Source: Phoma sp. XZ068 (Eukaryota; Ascomycota; Dothideomycetes; Pleosporales; Didymellaceae). Taken from it: 64,000 bases of DNA. How positions within the stretch are numbered: the stretch's first letter is position 1; each line of letters starts with the position of its first letter. Location of the stretch: positions 496,001-560,000 of the forward strand of contig RBKR01000004.1 of assembly GCA_004835665.1 (NCBI GenBank). The letters are read 5' to 3'. The translations under genes and the position numbers were made by a program. The notes beneath the pieces were generated by a model. It was not told the DNA's origin. It did not search any database and worked only from the letters and a program-made list of their open reading frames with translations. This document shows, piece after piece, positions 50,630-63,433 of this stretch.

Positions 50630-50866
50630 ATGTCTGCTGCCTCTCCCCGTTTCTACCAGCAGCCGCTGCGCTACCTTAAGTGGGCCTCGATCAACAAGCC
50701 CGCGTACTTTTACAGCATCGTCGTTGGTTGCGCCGGTCCGATCCTGGTCTTCACCGTACCATCTATCAGGAGATACCTGGGCGAGGAGCCTATTCCGAAG
50801 ATCCCGCTCACATACCCGATTCCTAAGGGCCAGAGACCAAGGCCGACCGGATTTGATGACGAGTAA
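50630..50866 (+). CDS. NADH:ubiquinone oxidoreductase 9.5 kDa subunit
   Basis: Intronless, 78 residues from the ATG at 50630 (AAAATGTC context). The sequence SPRFYQQPLRYLKWASINKPAYFYS leads into one membrane helix (about 25-47) and a tail IRRYLGEEPIPKIPLTYPIPKG. This is the fungal complex I accessory subunit known as NUO-9.5, sited in the proximal membrane arm. Length and termini match the family. There is no cleavable presequence, as usual for this subunit. A run of 12 G follows 7 bp after the stop codon. Confidence 0.9.
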   Translation: MSAASPRFYQQPLRYLKWASINKPAYFYSIVVGCAGPILVFTVPSIRRYLGEEPIPKIPLTYPIPKGQRPRPTGFDDE

Positions 50867-51229
50867 AGATTGAGGGGGGGGGGGGTGTAGAGGAGGGACG
50901 AAATGCGCTACAATACCACTACGCAAGTAGGCACGAGGGCTACAGCAAGTAGGACTACTGGGAAGGCTACAATGCACTGTACAAAGACCAATTTCATTAC
51001 GTCAATTCCATATCTTGGTGTAAGTCGTACTTTTAACATCTGCAAGACATACCACAACGTCGTGCCTGGGACCCGCCAGATGCCATCAGACCTGCCATTT
51101 GTATATCATTGTTACAGCTCGGGGGACTGCCTCCGCAGTATGACTCGTTTGAGTTACCAAAATCCAGCCTGGTGGCCATAAACCTCCCAATTCTGCTAAA
51201 GAGCCTCCAAACTCCATGAAGAACCGGAG
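50867..51229. other. 3' intergenic region with G12 run
   Basis: 363 bp between two converging genes. The homopolymer of 12 G at 50874-50885 lies in the 3' UTR of the complex I gene. Otherwise unremarkable. Confidence 0.45.
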
Positions 51230-52655
51230 TTACTCATACCTCATCCGCTTATTAGTTTCGCTCTCGTACACCGGCTCCAGCCCTTCATCGTCATCCTCAT
51301 ACTCCATCTCCTGTTGCCCCTCACTCAGACCCTCCTGGAACCTGCTCGCAGTCTCCAAGTTCAGCCTTGCAATCTCATTACCACCCGGTTTGTACGCTCG
51401 CTTGGCCGGCACAACCTTTGCCTGTCTCTCATCTTGCAACCACGGGAAGTCCTCTCTCGCAAACTCCGTACACGTGAGGTATTTAGTTGGGAATCGATGC
51501 ACATCGAGCTGGCATTGACTTCTCAACACCTTGCTATCGTCTACAACCTTCTTGATACACGCCTTGATCTCAAAGAGGTGGTTCTCAAGCACATTCATTG
51601 CTTTCTTCGTCACGGGGAAGCGTGTGTGGAATTGATTGATGACAGATTTGTCCATGTACGCTTCGCCACCCGTGCCAAGCGCAGAGAAGAGGTCATAGCC
51701 GCAATCTGGAGCATCGCGCCCTTTGCCTGTGATAAGGCGCTGGGAAACCCAGTGGCGGAAGAAGGTGAGCGCCATCCAGACCAGGATGTCCTTTGCATAG
51801 GACTCGCGCTTGATGGGTAGGTCTTCTGAGGGCAGGCGCATGGCTTGTGGATAGTGCGCGAGGATGCTGAGTTCGAGGGTTTTGGACTTCTCGAGAAGGG
51901 CCCGGTGGTATTTCTCGACCAGACCGCGGACACCGGGAACGTCACGGATGCGATCAATAGTGTTGGCTTTGGCCTTAAGGTTCCTCCAATCCCCCGCGAG
52001 GTGGACGATACACTCTTTGAAAATCAGTTCGCTGCGGATGCGGTACGCCAGGTCAATCCAGGCATCTGGCATACCCTGCACAGCACGAAAGAGGTCCTGG
52101 CCGTGCTTGATAAGAGCTACTTCGATCGGCTTAGAGATCAGGCCTGTGCAACCTAAATAGTCTGAAATCTGGAGAAGTTGATAACAATTGGACAGTGCGG
52201 CGGACATATCGTTGTCATCGACAGCGAGTTCTTTATTATAGAAGGCGTAAAGGATCGACTCGTAATTTTGGAATGCCTTCTCAGCCTGGGGAACGCGACC
52301 ATTCTCGTTGACAATCAAGCCTGAGCGGCCATCCATACGTTCACCTGTGGGGCTAAGCTCCTGTACATTGTCAGCAGTCTCCCATGCTGAAAAAGGCTGA
52401 AGGACTTCAGGATCCATTGTCACCTACTACGAGCTCTAGGCGACCGGCAGGGAATTGATCATTGGGGAGACGCGTAAGTTCAATCATCCAGCGAATCTTG
52501 ATACCAGCAGTCCTTGCACGGCTGTTCAATTTAGCCGCATTCCGCTCGCTCAGCATCTCGGCGAAGAGTGCTGAGTTTCTTGCGAGCGTGCCAGAGTGGA
52601 ACTTGTAACGGCGCTTTTGGCCGAGGATGATCTCAACGTCTTCAGCCTGGTTCAT
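51230..52655 (-). CDS. BTB/POZ-like domain protein of fungal type
   Basis: Two exons on the minus strand, 52655-52428 and 52360-51230 (67-nt intron), 452 residues. The N-terminus reads as a BTB fold (AEDVEIILGQKRRYKFHSGTLARNSALFAEMLSE). The following region has GLIVNENGRVPQ, YESILYAFYNKEL, a helical SELIFKECIVHLAGDW segment and AYAKDILVWMALTFFRHW-like helices conserved in this fungal group. The open frame of exon 1 runs to a stop inside the intron, so splicing is needed to join BTB to the rest. The C-terminus is acidic. Such proteins may be cullin-3 adaptors or transcription cofactors; no partner can be named. Confidence 0.75.
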
Positions 52656-53172
52656 TATGACGAACTGGCAATGATTTTCGGGCGTCGAGATCTTGTTGCC
52701 AGACAAGTATAGTTTTGGGAGCTGCTGTCTATCGCAGAGGATAGAAAGGCAAGCGGCGCGGGAGTTGATTAAGAGAGGAGTGCTAGAGTATCGGAGCGTA
52801 CGTGTTGCAGAGCGAGAAAACAAGCGTGGTTCACGGCTTGTAGGCAGCAACGTGACTACAAAGTGAAGGCATGGCGGTGATCAGCGACGTAAGGCTAACT
52901 TCAGTCAGCTATGCCGCAGCAGTGAAGCAGCTGGTGCCAATTGAAGGTGAAGCTGCTGTCAACTGCCACTCGAAAACTCAAACGGACAAGCGCTGTAGTC
53001 TCCAATACCTATCACGGGCTGAACGATGATGTAGTGTTCTTTTGGGTAGCCAACAAACGCGATTCTCAAGCTTCAAGGGTGTATCATAAGTTCACCATTC
53101 TAGTCATGTGCCAATGAGTATACCACCAATCTTTGTAGAACCAAACTAGCAAAACTTCTCAAAATGTATTGT
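52656..53172. other. intergenic, BTB promoter / RTA1 3' region
   Basis: 517 bp between two minus-strand genes. An open frame extends upstream of the BTB start to about 52850 without an ATG that improves the model. Nothing else is recognised. Confidence 0.4.
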
Positions 53173-54273
53173 CTACTTCTCCACCCTGGCCCTTTCGCCA
53201 TCGCCCTGCTCAGCAAAAACGTTCCTTTTCCGCCCGAACCATGTCCTACTGCTCTTCTTCGTCGGTTCTGTCCTTGCGTCGAGCGCCTCCCGGAAGCAAA
53301 ACCCAGGGTGGAACATATTCAGTGACAGGACAGCAGCTACGATAACAGCTCCCTCAAGGCCAATGAAGTATCTCTGTGTCTTGATCAAATGCCCACCCCA
53401 ACCTTCACTCAACTCTGCGACTCTATAAACGCACCGTGTAAAGACGCACAGTGTTGCGAAAGAAAGAGCAACAAGGAAACCCTTGAACTGCCATGAGTTG
53501 CGCAGCTTCGCGTGCCTCGGGTCCAGCGCATCCTGTCCGAGCTTGCGGAACCGGCCGATAGTGCGTGTTGCGAAGTCAATGGCTAAGAGTATAAAGATGA
53601 GTAGTGTGATGACCTGGAAGGCAAGGCCCGCGATCATTATGTTATTGCCAACAGTTGGATCTTCATTTTGGTGGGTTTTGGCACTGGCAATCCCGCCGCC
53701 GAGTGCTTGGAGGACAAGAGAGACGATATCGCAGGGAATGAAGATGCGAGGATATGATAGTGGCTTGATGCGCGAGTTTTCGGCGCCGAATGTGCTGACG
53801 ATGCGGGAGAGGCAAAGGTAGATTCCAGCTGCAAGGAAAGCTGGAGCAATGGTAAGGCAGATGATCTGGATCAGGAAAGGATTCTACCGTCTGTCAGCAT
53901 GGATATTCTGCGAGGAAGGCTCACAACATCGCCATAGACTTACCTCAGTGAATCCATCGTTATAAGCAAGCACCCTCCCAACATATCCGATTACCTCCAA
54001 CGCGCATCCGCACGCCATGGCGATCGTGAAACCCACCCATGCTTTGTTGAGGAAGCCCTGGCCAATGTATCCTAAGGTTGATATTCCGAACAGAACCAGA
54101 AACGCGAGATTTGCACTTAGAGATGGACGATATCCCCAGTAAGATGCGCTAAGTGGACAAGTGTCATAATTGCAGTGAGTACGGTATTCCTGTATTGCGC
54201 CGCGGTCACTGTCACTGGCTCGAGCAGCGAGAACGGAGGCTTCAACCAGCGTTTTGTAGGCGAGAGACAGCAT
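53173..54273 (-). CDS. RTA1-family seven-pass membrane protein
   Basis: Two exons on the minus strand, 54273-53944 and 53883-53173 (60-nt intron), 346 residues. After a short luminal N-terminus with Cys residues (HCNYDTCPLSASYWGYRPS) come seven hydrophobic helices. Family motifs are present: NPFLIQIICLTIAPAFLAA, LCLSRIV and CDIVSLVLQALGGGIA with the conserved Asp. The C-terminal tail is basic and cytosolic. RTA1 proteins in yeast act in lipid asymmetry and resistance to 7-aminocholesterol; many fungal paralogues exist with unknown ligands. The length is typical. The start at 54271-54273 is the first ATG of the frame. Confidence 0.88.
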
Positions 54274-56721
54274 CTAGTGCGAGGACGATATGGCTCTGAG
54301 AAAGTTGAAGGAGGGTGCCGCTGTGGAAAGACTACGACTTGCGTCGTGCAGACTGTGAGGCGCTGGTCTTTAGAATTTCCGTGGACTTGAAGCGCAAGGT
54401 GTGGGACTTTTGAGACACGTTCACGACAGACGTCCAGGAGCAACAAAAGGGTACGAATCGGAAATCGGTGAGGCCAAAACTGAACAGACATAAGCTGCGA
54501 CGAATACTTAAGACATCTGGCGGCTTCCTAATACGGGATTAAGCACTCGAACCCTAGCACAAGCTTTGTCATTCCGTGTAGTACCCACATCGATGAGCAG
54601 TTCGATAACGCGCTTCTGTAACCGAGCTTGTTTCTCGCCCCATCAACCCAGTCATTACGGCAGTATCAGCGCGGTCATTGGTGAGTTGCACAAAATTTGA
54701 GGCCTAAACATGCCGCACCGACGTGCGTCATGTCGGCCGGCGCCTGGCCAGAGTGGATCTCAAGGTGGGAACTTCGTACCGAACATGCCGCTAGAAACGG
54801 AAATTTGATCGACAAGGCTCCCAGCTATGAATGCTGATAGAAACGGCCATGTCGGAAGAGGTTGTAGTTCCTTTCAGGAGAAGTTGGGTTCCCCAGAGTG
54901 CGAGCGCAATCTTTGCCCCTTGGTGCTCTTAGCGGTGGTACGTTTGCGGACAACAGAATCAATGCAGCGCAGTTCTCGTGACGCTCTTAATACTCGATAT
55001 CTCTGAAACATGTGTTGCTGCTCGCACCAAAGTCCTTTGATAAGTTGCCTAGGAACAATTGAAAGACGCAGCATTGACAGGTCCCACGTGGATAGCCTTG
55101 ACAGTGGCAAGGCGCCCTCCGGATCTTCCTCCGGCCAAACCAAGATCCAATCATATCTTGTCTTAGTCAGAAACGAGTTGCAAATCCATTGATTGCATTT
55201 CTGGTGTCAGATTTCCTTGCAACATCGTAACATTGGCTGGGCAGTGCTGAATACCCAGTGGCTTTCTTTCACCACACACCTATATGTGTCAGCGTTTCCC
55301 GTATCTACAGCGCACATTATGGCGCTGCCTATGCTCTTCTAAATACGACCAACCATGCTCTTCTCTAGGATGAAGTTCTGTCGTGTAAAGCCCAGGTGAT
55401 AGCGCGACTCGACTGCTGGTGCAGGTGTGGAAAGGAAGAGGGGCGGTCAAAGCCAGAGGTGTGTTGACGGAATTCAACTACAACGGCGCCATTGCGGTTC
55501 CGCGCCCAGCACCAACGGCTTCCCCTACCTACTGTACGATCTCAGCATCCATATGGTCTCCATCAGCGAGCCAATCGCCGCAGAAGGAGTTGTCAGCTTC
55601 GCTCAAGGTTTGTGGCGCTGAGAGCTGACATAGGCTAGGCACGGTGCGAACCTGAGGGGTCAGCCCGAGCGGCTGAGAGCATTAGACGGTCTGGGACGAA
55701 GAGCTGTCTCACCACAACCTCCATGTCCTTTACGAGAACATCTCCAGGTTAGCCTTGGTTACACGGTCATGGGCTCTCAGACGGATGCTGACACTGCCAC
55801 CAATGCGTGTGTCTTGGCATTGCAGGCTACAGTCTTGAAGCAAGCATGTAGCAGGAAATAACACTGTGTTAAGGCTCAGCTCCGAAATCTGTCTGGCTTG
55901 CAGTTTCCTGAAGATATAGTCTTGAACGGTAAGGTTCGAAGTAAGAGGCTACCTACGAAGCATCCAGTTCGGTAATATTGTCTGTGCTTATGTTCTAGCA
56001 CGACCTTAGTCTTGACGCCGGCTCGATAGCATCTGCATCTCTAGCATAGCCAAGTATTCAGGTACATTTCCTTAATTGGAAGTGCCTCAGGAGTGTCGAA
56101 TCGTTGACGGGTTGGTATTAACTTAGTAAGTCAGGGCTGAGATGCATGACCTAAGGCTGACCCGAACATCAGCTTAGATCCCTGTTTGATAGTTCTGACG
56201 CCTAGGCAGAATGACCGCTATAGGCCAATTGGAATCCATGCGATGGCTGCTGACATTTTGGTTGCCTTCTCGTAGTCTCCCCGTGTCAGAAGCAGGGCGG
56301 TCACGGTTTCCGAGATACAATGGTACAGCCAGCCACAGGTGAGAGCCATGCGTGCCGTTACCTAGGTACTCTCAAATCCCTGCACTGGGAGAGCATATTA
56401 GAGAAGCAAAGGGTTAGCCTCCGAGAATGGTAGCATCAGCCACATTCTGTAAGACCTGGACAATCAGTATCGGGAACTAACGAGGTGCTTGCATACGATA
56501 GTGATCGGTGTAGCTTGCCGCACACCCCAGTCGCTGGTGACCAGTCAAGACGTGTGAGATGACTGTGGCAGCTATACACCTAACAATTGGTACACATAAA
56601 TAGGACAGGTCCGCTTCTTCAAGTCAGGAGTCTGCGGTCTCACTTGGGTTTTCAGGTTTCCAAGCTATATTCCTTTGCAAATTCTTCTTACTTATCACAA
56701 CTTTATCAAAGAGGCTGCATT
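54274..56721. other. gene-poor 2.4-kb region
   Basis: Short frames only (the longest under 100 codons) and none recognisable. No terminal repeats, target-site duplications or tRNA signals were seen. It may contain decayed sequence, since base composition is even and many frames are closed. Confidence 0.4.
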
Positions 56722-58273
56722 ATGAACCCTCTTAAAATCGAAGACCTTGGCGGTATCCAGGGAGACATTCTCCTGAACGGATTCCCCAAGAAGGCCGAGG
56801 TCTTCTGTTTCTTCACCATTAGAGCTGCACAACAGTTCTGCCAAAACATCCAAACAGTAGCGAATTCGAAAATTGCCTCAGGAAAAGACATCAAGGATCT
56901 CCGTGAGCAAATCAGTAAGCTCAGCCAAGGTCAGATCATAGATGTGGCCAAAACCAACATTGCCTTTACATCTGGAGGATTGACAAAGGTAAGCCCCTGT
57001 AGTTGGGTCTATATTTACTGTGCGCTGACAACTACAGCTGAGCAATGTCCAAGCAACACTTCAGAAAGGCCTTGGTAACCTGAAAGATTCCGCGCCTTCA
57101 TTTGTTGGCGGTATGCAAAATGAGAATGAGCGACAGGCATTGGGAGACCCTGTATTCCAGAACTGGAACCTCAACCAGAATGGTGGCGGACCAATCGATG
57201 GTGTTTTGATCGTTGCTGGAATCAACATGAAGACCGTGGAGAAAGAACTGAAAGATGTGATGGGACAGTTGAACAGGGGTGGGGAAGTGGTCGTCGAGCT
57301 CTTCAGGGAAGTTGGAGTAGAGAGAGCGAGCCAACCAGGTCACGAACAGTAAGCGGAGGCAATGTTCTGCAATGCACTGTGCTAACACATACAAGTTTCG
57401 GGTTCAACGATGGCATCTCGCATCCTCAGGTTTTCGGTATCAACGATAGCCCCGCCTTGAACTTCAAACTTGACGACGTCGTCCAGTCAAATGACAAGAG
57501 CAATTTTGTAGATCCAGGCGTCATCGTAGTTGGCAGACAAGGTGATGAGGGCAGACCTAAACCTCAGTGGATGACAGACGGCAGTTTCTTGGTCTTCCGC
57601 AAATTGGAGCAGCATGTTGGCAAATGGAATGACTTTGTGATCAACAAGTGGAAGGATGCTGGTTCGAATGGCCCGGCCCAATTCGGCGCCCAGCTCATGG
57701 GCAGATGGCAGAGCGGTGAGTAAACTCGATATATGAGGCATAGCACCGTCTGATTGTTGGATACAAGGTTGCCCCATCCACCTGCAGGACCAAAGAGATG
57801 ACAGTTCTCTGGCTCTCAGGAACGACTTCGATTACGGTGGCATGACAACGCAGGGCAAGTGCCCTTTGGCAGCACATATTCGCAAGGCACACATTCGGAT
57901 CGGTTTCAACACTACTCGTATAATGCGCCGTGGAATTCCTTATGGTGAGGATTTCAAGAATGGTCAACCCGATGTAGGGCGAGGTCTCCTCTTCGCCTGC
58001 TACCAATCAACCATCGAGAACGGTTACAGGTTCATTCAAACAGCCTGGGCGAACCAACCAGGCTTTCCTTCGGCAGGCGCTGGCCTCGACGTCACCATAG
58101 GCCAAGGGAAGGCAACCGACCCTCCGAGTCCTTTCCAGATTGGCAGCAAATCAGTCAATATCAACCCGATCAATGACTTTGTTACAGCCAAGGGAGGAGA
58201 GTACTTTTTTTCGCCATCCCTGAAAGTGTTGAAAGCTGGCTTCAACATTGAAGGCCTCCAGGCCAAATTGTGA
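56722..58273 (+). CDS. dye-decolourising (DyP-type) haem peroxidase
   Basis: Four exons, 56722-56988, 57038-57348, 57396-57715, 57768-58273 (introns 49, 47 and 52 nt), 467 residues. The GxxDG motif GFNDGISHP with distal Asp198 is formed only after joining exons 2 and 3. The proximal haem ligand His336 is in CPLAAHIRKAH, and the distal Arg is in MRRGIPYG. The C-terminal part FQTAW/FIQTAW and GEYFFSPS fit the ferredoxin-like fold. DyPs oxidise dyes and phenolics with H2O2. There is no signal peptide, so this copy is probably intracellular, unlike secreted basidiomycete DyPs. Confidence 0.9.
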
Positions 58274-59473
58274 GGTACAGAGAATGATATTAAAGAGCCG
58301 TGGTGTGCTTTTGCTTGAGGCGTTGTTACAACAAAATACATATAAATATTCACGTCTCTTCCCATATCAACGACCAGGTGACCATAGATGTAGCACTAAT
58401 GGGCTGCATCGCAATAGAGCCACGTTTTCGGTAGTCGTGGGACCAGCGACCACTTCAAGACGTGAGTGCCATCCCGGACGAAACCTCGGGGCGCTCTCAC
58501 CGGCCATTGCTCCCTTCCGTACAGTAATAGCTCCCTTGATAGTTGCACTGTGAAAGGAAATGGTTCACCGTGTCTGCTTCAGTCGTCTGGTCCCTGTTTT
58601 GGGCTACAGGAAATTGATAGAACCACTGAGAGCTTCCATTCGTCAGTCGGTAGATAGTCAGGAGGAGAGTACCTATCCATATTGACGCTAGTGCTGCAGC
58701 ACGGTCACCCCTTCAGGCAACATGCAAGTCGACGTCGTGATCGTTCAACAATCTTGGAGTTGTAGTTTGACAGTAGACTCCGTAAACATCCTACCCCACA
58801 GAAACTTCGTTGCTGATCTAGTTCCCCTGTTTGCGCATAGCGTCGTGGTTTGGCGAGCTTGAACCACAGCACTTGAGTGGGCGTGGCCATTTTTCTTGGC
58901 ATCGTCGACAGCGCACTCGCCATCCTCGGATATCAACGCGTCCATCACATCTGACACTCCTTCTGATCGACCGTGGACTTCGGGTTGGACCTGTTGCGCT
59001 GAGGGCTTCCGGCGCATTACCTGCGTAGTAGATTTGGTATCTCGTTAGTCAGACACCCGCGGAGGAAGAGGGGCTCCGCCATCCGCTAAATGCCACCAGC
59101 ACTGTACCGATTACCGACCCTCGTCTGACGCACAACAACCACTCGATAGGTGCGTAACGCCCCTGAACCACAGCGCACTCGCCGCGATTCTTGGAAGGCG
59201 TCACTGCACGTTTAGCAATCGCGCGGCAGCCAGATGTTGAGACTCTGGGCTATGGGAGAAGGAGGCTAATGGTGCAAGAGCAGGTGCGACAGACAAATCT
59301 TTTTGGCATTGCTTGGAAGGGACGACGACACGTCTATCTGGTAGATAGGCGCAGAAGACCACCTGCCAACATGGCAGCGGCGACAGCGGGTAAGTGTCGG
59401 GAGTCGCTGTGGACCCCCACAGCGTCTTTCTCACATCTCAATATTCTGCACTTCCTGCACCTTCCCTTTCACC
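58274..59473. other. intergenic, 1.2 kb
   Basis: Promoter of the following gene plus DyP 3' region. Only short overlapping frames; no recognised element. Confidence 0.4.
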
Positions 59474-61268
59474 ATGCTGCGCTCCGGCCTGTTCCCTGCT
59501 CTCTCAACATATCTGACCGCGCTTCTCTCCTACACAGGCTACGAGTGGCACCGCTCCTCGCCGCTACGCTCCTCGCCCGACACATCCTCTTCTATGTACC
59601 CTGACCGACCTATTCGCCCTCTGCCAGCACGCTCTCTGCGCGCACGACTGTCTCCGGAGCAGGCCGAGTCGATCGTGTTTCCCAACAACCCTCCCTCTGC
59701 GGGGCCACTGTTCAACTTCCCATATACGTCCAGCGAGCGTGGTAACAGGGCTCTGAGAACAGGCGAGAATGACCACCATGCCTGTCACTGTGGCCATACT
59801 CATTCTGAAGTAGAGAGCGAAGAGGACGAGGATGAACGGAGTGGACCGCTGCCTTCGTCCCCGAGCTATCACTACAGCAGGAGTGCGCCAGGCAGGACTG
59901 CCATTGCAGCGTCAAGCTATCACAAGCCAGGTTCTGCCTCGTCTTCAGTGGACGGCTACGAGTCGTTCGAGAATACAAACAACAAGAAGAAGCGGAAAAT
60001 TCCAAACATGGGTAGCAATAGCTCGCATCACGCGACACTCTCGGCAGACGTGGCGAGCATGAGCATTACGCATCATGAGAACGGCGAGGTTGACGATGGA
60101 ATCGCACGCTATGGCTCGGCGCCGTCAACTCCACAGCATAACAACTCTGGGACAGGCATTGCAGGAGCAGGTAGAGGACGATTTGGCCGATCTGGCTCGG
60201 GACGCTCAGAACGACGAGTATTGGGCAATTCGACCAGCCTTGCCAATGCCAAAGCAAGCAAACGTACGGTTGCACCTCGGGAAATTTGACTTTCTGAATT
60301 GAAGAGTCCGTGCGCTGACTATTTATTTTCTAGGTCCTTCGGAGCAGAGCGGCATCATCTCCACAGCCATTGCCAACGCACAAGCAACCCCACCGCCTCA
60401 GGGCAACGAAAACGTCAGTTTGCTGCAACAGGAGGCTGCGAAGAACAGCGCGACTAAGACGCAGTTCACCTTTACTTGCGGCTCTGACTCAGCAAACAAG
60501 ATGGTTTGGCCCGGCCAGGAAAACGGGCCGTACCCTCAGCCCCCGGGCGCGTATCCCTCCACGACCGCTCCTCCACCGCCCCACCCCCAGACCGCTCGCG
60601 CTCGCCCTCCTGTTCGGCCAGATGCCCCTGCTGTGTCAACCCAGGGTACCCAGACAAGCCCCAACATAAACGGTGTAAATGCTCCTGCGAATAGGGGTGC
60701 GCCACCTCCAAAAGGTAGCCAGCCTCCGCAGCAGGCGCCTCCACCGCGTAAGCCTAGACGCAGTGCATCAAAGCTCTATGCATATGCTGCTCGCAAGCGT
60801 CGGACGCAACAAGAGTACGCCAATTTCCACAATCCTCCTACTCAGCCCTGGATCTGCGAATTCTGCGAATACGAAGATATCTTCGGGCGTCCTCCAGAGG
60901 CCTTGATCAGGCAATATGAGATGAAGGATAGGAAAGAACGACGTCGACTTGCGGAAAAGCGTCGGTTGCTGGAGAAGGCAAGAATGAAGGGACGAAAAGG
61001 GAAGAAGGCAAGCAAGAAGGCGCAAAACAACGCAAACAATGCCCAGCATGCTCAGAACCCTCCACCCGGTGGTTTTGACCGCCGCGACGACGGTTCGCTG
61101 GACCCAGAGGATGACTATGACGACTATGGATATGATGATGACGGACCGTCACAGGGCCAGTCCTGTTGTCACCATGGTTGTCAGCACACGCATCCGCCAC
61201 CAAAGGTTCCGCCACTAGCACCAGGAGATCCTCGGATGGCTATGCCACCTGTTAGCAACGGTGCTTAG
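59474..61268 (+). CDS. unrecognised protein with three Cys/His clusters
   Basis: Two exons, 59474-60263 and 60334-61268 (70-nt intron), 574 residues. The true start may instead be the in-frame ATG at 59594 (MYPDRPIRPLP), since the first 40 residues look less conserved in style. Clusters: HHACHCGHTH (about 101-110), CEFCEYED (Cys438, Cys441) and CCHHGCQHTH (about 541-550). Between them are Ser-, Pro- and Gln-rich linkers. Next to the middle cluster is a strongly charged helix (RQYEMKDRKERRRLAEKRRLLEKA), a likely coiled coil or nucleic-acid-binding helix, then a Lys-rich patch. The tail is acidic with Asp/Tyr repeats. Probably cytosolic or nuclear and metal-binding; no family can be named. Confidence 0.7.
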
Positions 61269-62244
61269 CATCTGGACAAGACGGGGTGGGCCGTCTTTGT
61301 TCTTGCGTTTTGTATTTCAGTACTGTCTTCTTACATTGCATTCGTGGCCAGAATGGATGAGCACTGGATTTAGCTTTGGAGTATCTGTTTCTTGGATACT
61401 TACTCACCACTTTGGATAACAACCACCGATAAATCCATCTCAACCGCCTCGCCACGACAGTTCTCGCACGTTTCATCATCCCAGCGTTCAGCATTTCTTC
61501 AGCATCCCAGCATCGTTCCCGGAGCTTTCTGCATTTCGGATCCGACTTGTTATCATCACGACCGACCCTCGTAGCACAACATACATGATCGAATCCACTC
61601 CGCCGATCCACATCAACACCCCACTCAACAAGTTCAATTCAAGACCTCACGCGAGATGGATGATTTATCCTGCCACCCGGAGGCAACCTCAAGCCAGACC
61701 TGGAACAGTCGTTCATCAATGAGCCTTGTGGCTCGACCTGGACGGAGACTGTTCCTATCGTATAATCAAATGGCAATGTTCTCTTTGTGTAGTATGCTGC
61801 TCACGGATATTGTGTTGATAGCTAGCAGAAGTCTGTAGCCACACTCAATTCCAAAACATTAGCCAGAAATCACTTCATCATAGCGTCTCATAACATGCTA
61901 ATTACAACAGGTGTCGTATCACCGGTGAGAGCAGACGATACGCTTGGACAAGTGTGTGTCTAAAATCGAGACTGGTCAGCATGGAACATTTCCGCTCCCC
62001 AGAGCACACCCAATGGGGCTTCGAGAAGCTCCGCGACCGCCTCAAGTGCCGCCCAGGATGACCCATTCTGCCGGCAGCAACCCCACCTTAGTGCGATGTT
62101 GTTCCTATACGTGATTACCACCATCGTTGTGCATTAGTGATCAACTCGTCGAACGTACTAGTATATTACCTCGTTGCAGTCTAGGACGCCGTGTGCAAGA
62201 CTCTATCTTCAAAGTTTCACCCCGGACCTCAAAGCTCCTGCACA
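61269..62244. other. intergenic, about 1 kb
   Basis: 3' region of the preceding gene and promoter of the GST. Short frames only, nothing recognised. Confidence 0.4.
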
Positions 62245-63347
62245 ATGGCAATAGTCGAGATCCATAAGTATGGCACTGATGATGGATGGCATGGTGTCAT
62301 TAAGGAAGGGGGCGAGTTCCCACCTGAGAAAGACAGGTATCACCTATATATTGGTATTGTTCATAGCTGGCTTCTGTGCATCTTTTCAAGTACCTAATCA
62401 AGCAAACAGGTCTCTTCTGCCCGTTTGCTCACAGGGCCAATCTCGTTCGACACATCAAGCATCTCCAACCTTTCCTACCAACTTCTATTGTACGACCCTA
62501 TCCTAAAGGAGAGCCAGGATGGCGCTTCGACGAGACATACCCCAATGCTACACCCGACCACCTCTTCAAGAGTCTCTTCATGCATCAACTATACTTCCGC
62601 GATGATCCAGCATACAAGGGGAAGTACAGTGTCCCGCTGTTGTGGGACAAGAAGACGAACCGCATCGTCAATAACGAGAGCATGGAAATGCTGAAGTGGC
62701 TTCCTCACGCTTTCGATGGTTTGATCAAAGACGAGAAGATTCGAGACATCGATTTCTATCCCGGGAACTTGAAGAGCAACATCGAAGAGGTGACACCTTG
62801 GCTCACGTCCCTGATCTGTAGCGGCGTGTACAAAGCTGGCTTCAACACCACGCAAGAAGGGTACAACGAACATGTTGTTCCTCTTTTCGCTGCACTGAAC
62901 AAGCTGGAACAGCTGGTGCATAGTAATGGTGGACCATACATTCTGGGTGAGAAGCTGACAGAACTGGATATCCTGGCTTATCCGACGGTAGTAAGGTTTG
63001 ATACGGTGTATGTGCAGCATTTTAAGACGAATCTGGGGATGATTAGGCATGACTATCCGGTGTTGAACAACTGGTTGAAGAACTTGTATCACAACGTGGA
63101 GGGGTTCAAGGAGTCGACTAATTTCCAGCATATCAAGGAGAATGTAAGTGTGGAGCAACAGAGCTCTACTAAGTACAAACTAACGATGTAATAGTACACG
63201 AAGAGCCACAAGGATATCAACCCACTATCAATCACACCTATGGGACCGTATCCGGAGGTCGAGGAAGGTTATGAGAGTGATTGGAGCAAGCTGAAACCTG
63301 GGGAAGTACGACACCCATTGGTTGTAGAGGCGAGTAGTAAGCTGTAG
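62245..63347 (+). CDS. omega-class glutathione transferase, ECM4/GTO-like
   Basis: Three exons, 62245-62353, 62410-63143, 63195-63347 (introns 56 and 51 nt), 331 residues. The thioredoxin-like domain holds the catalytic Cys40 in LYIGLFCPFAHRAN, which is rebuilt only by joining exon 1 to exon 2 at a G/GT phase. The C-terminal helical domain has NNESMEMLKWL, the Y/W pocket at PWLTSLICSGVYKAGF and KLTELDILAYPTVVRFD. This is the ECM4/Gto or glutathionyl-hydroquinone reductase group, which removes glutathione from quinone adducts or mixed disulphides. No targeting signal is visible. It is tail-to-tail with a CDF transporter, with 86 bp between stops. Confidence 0.9.
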
Positions 63348-63433
63348 GCTAACAGTGGTGACTACTGACATGCTACTTTGCCAAGTAATACTAAGCTACT
63401 TTACTGATACTCTGAAATATGTCGCAGTACTGA

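Noticed and set aside
54874..55143. 89-codon minus-strand ORF in the 2.4-kb gap
   Set aside because: No family resemblance and no splice partners that extend it. Considered as a pseudogene fragment but there is no parent to compare.
60420..60906. Multiple overlapping Pro/Arg-rich frames around 60.4-60.9 kb
   Set aside because: Phase shadows of the Pro-rich coding exon.
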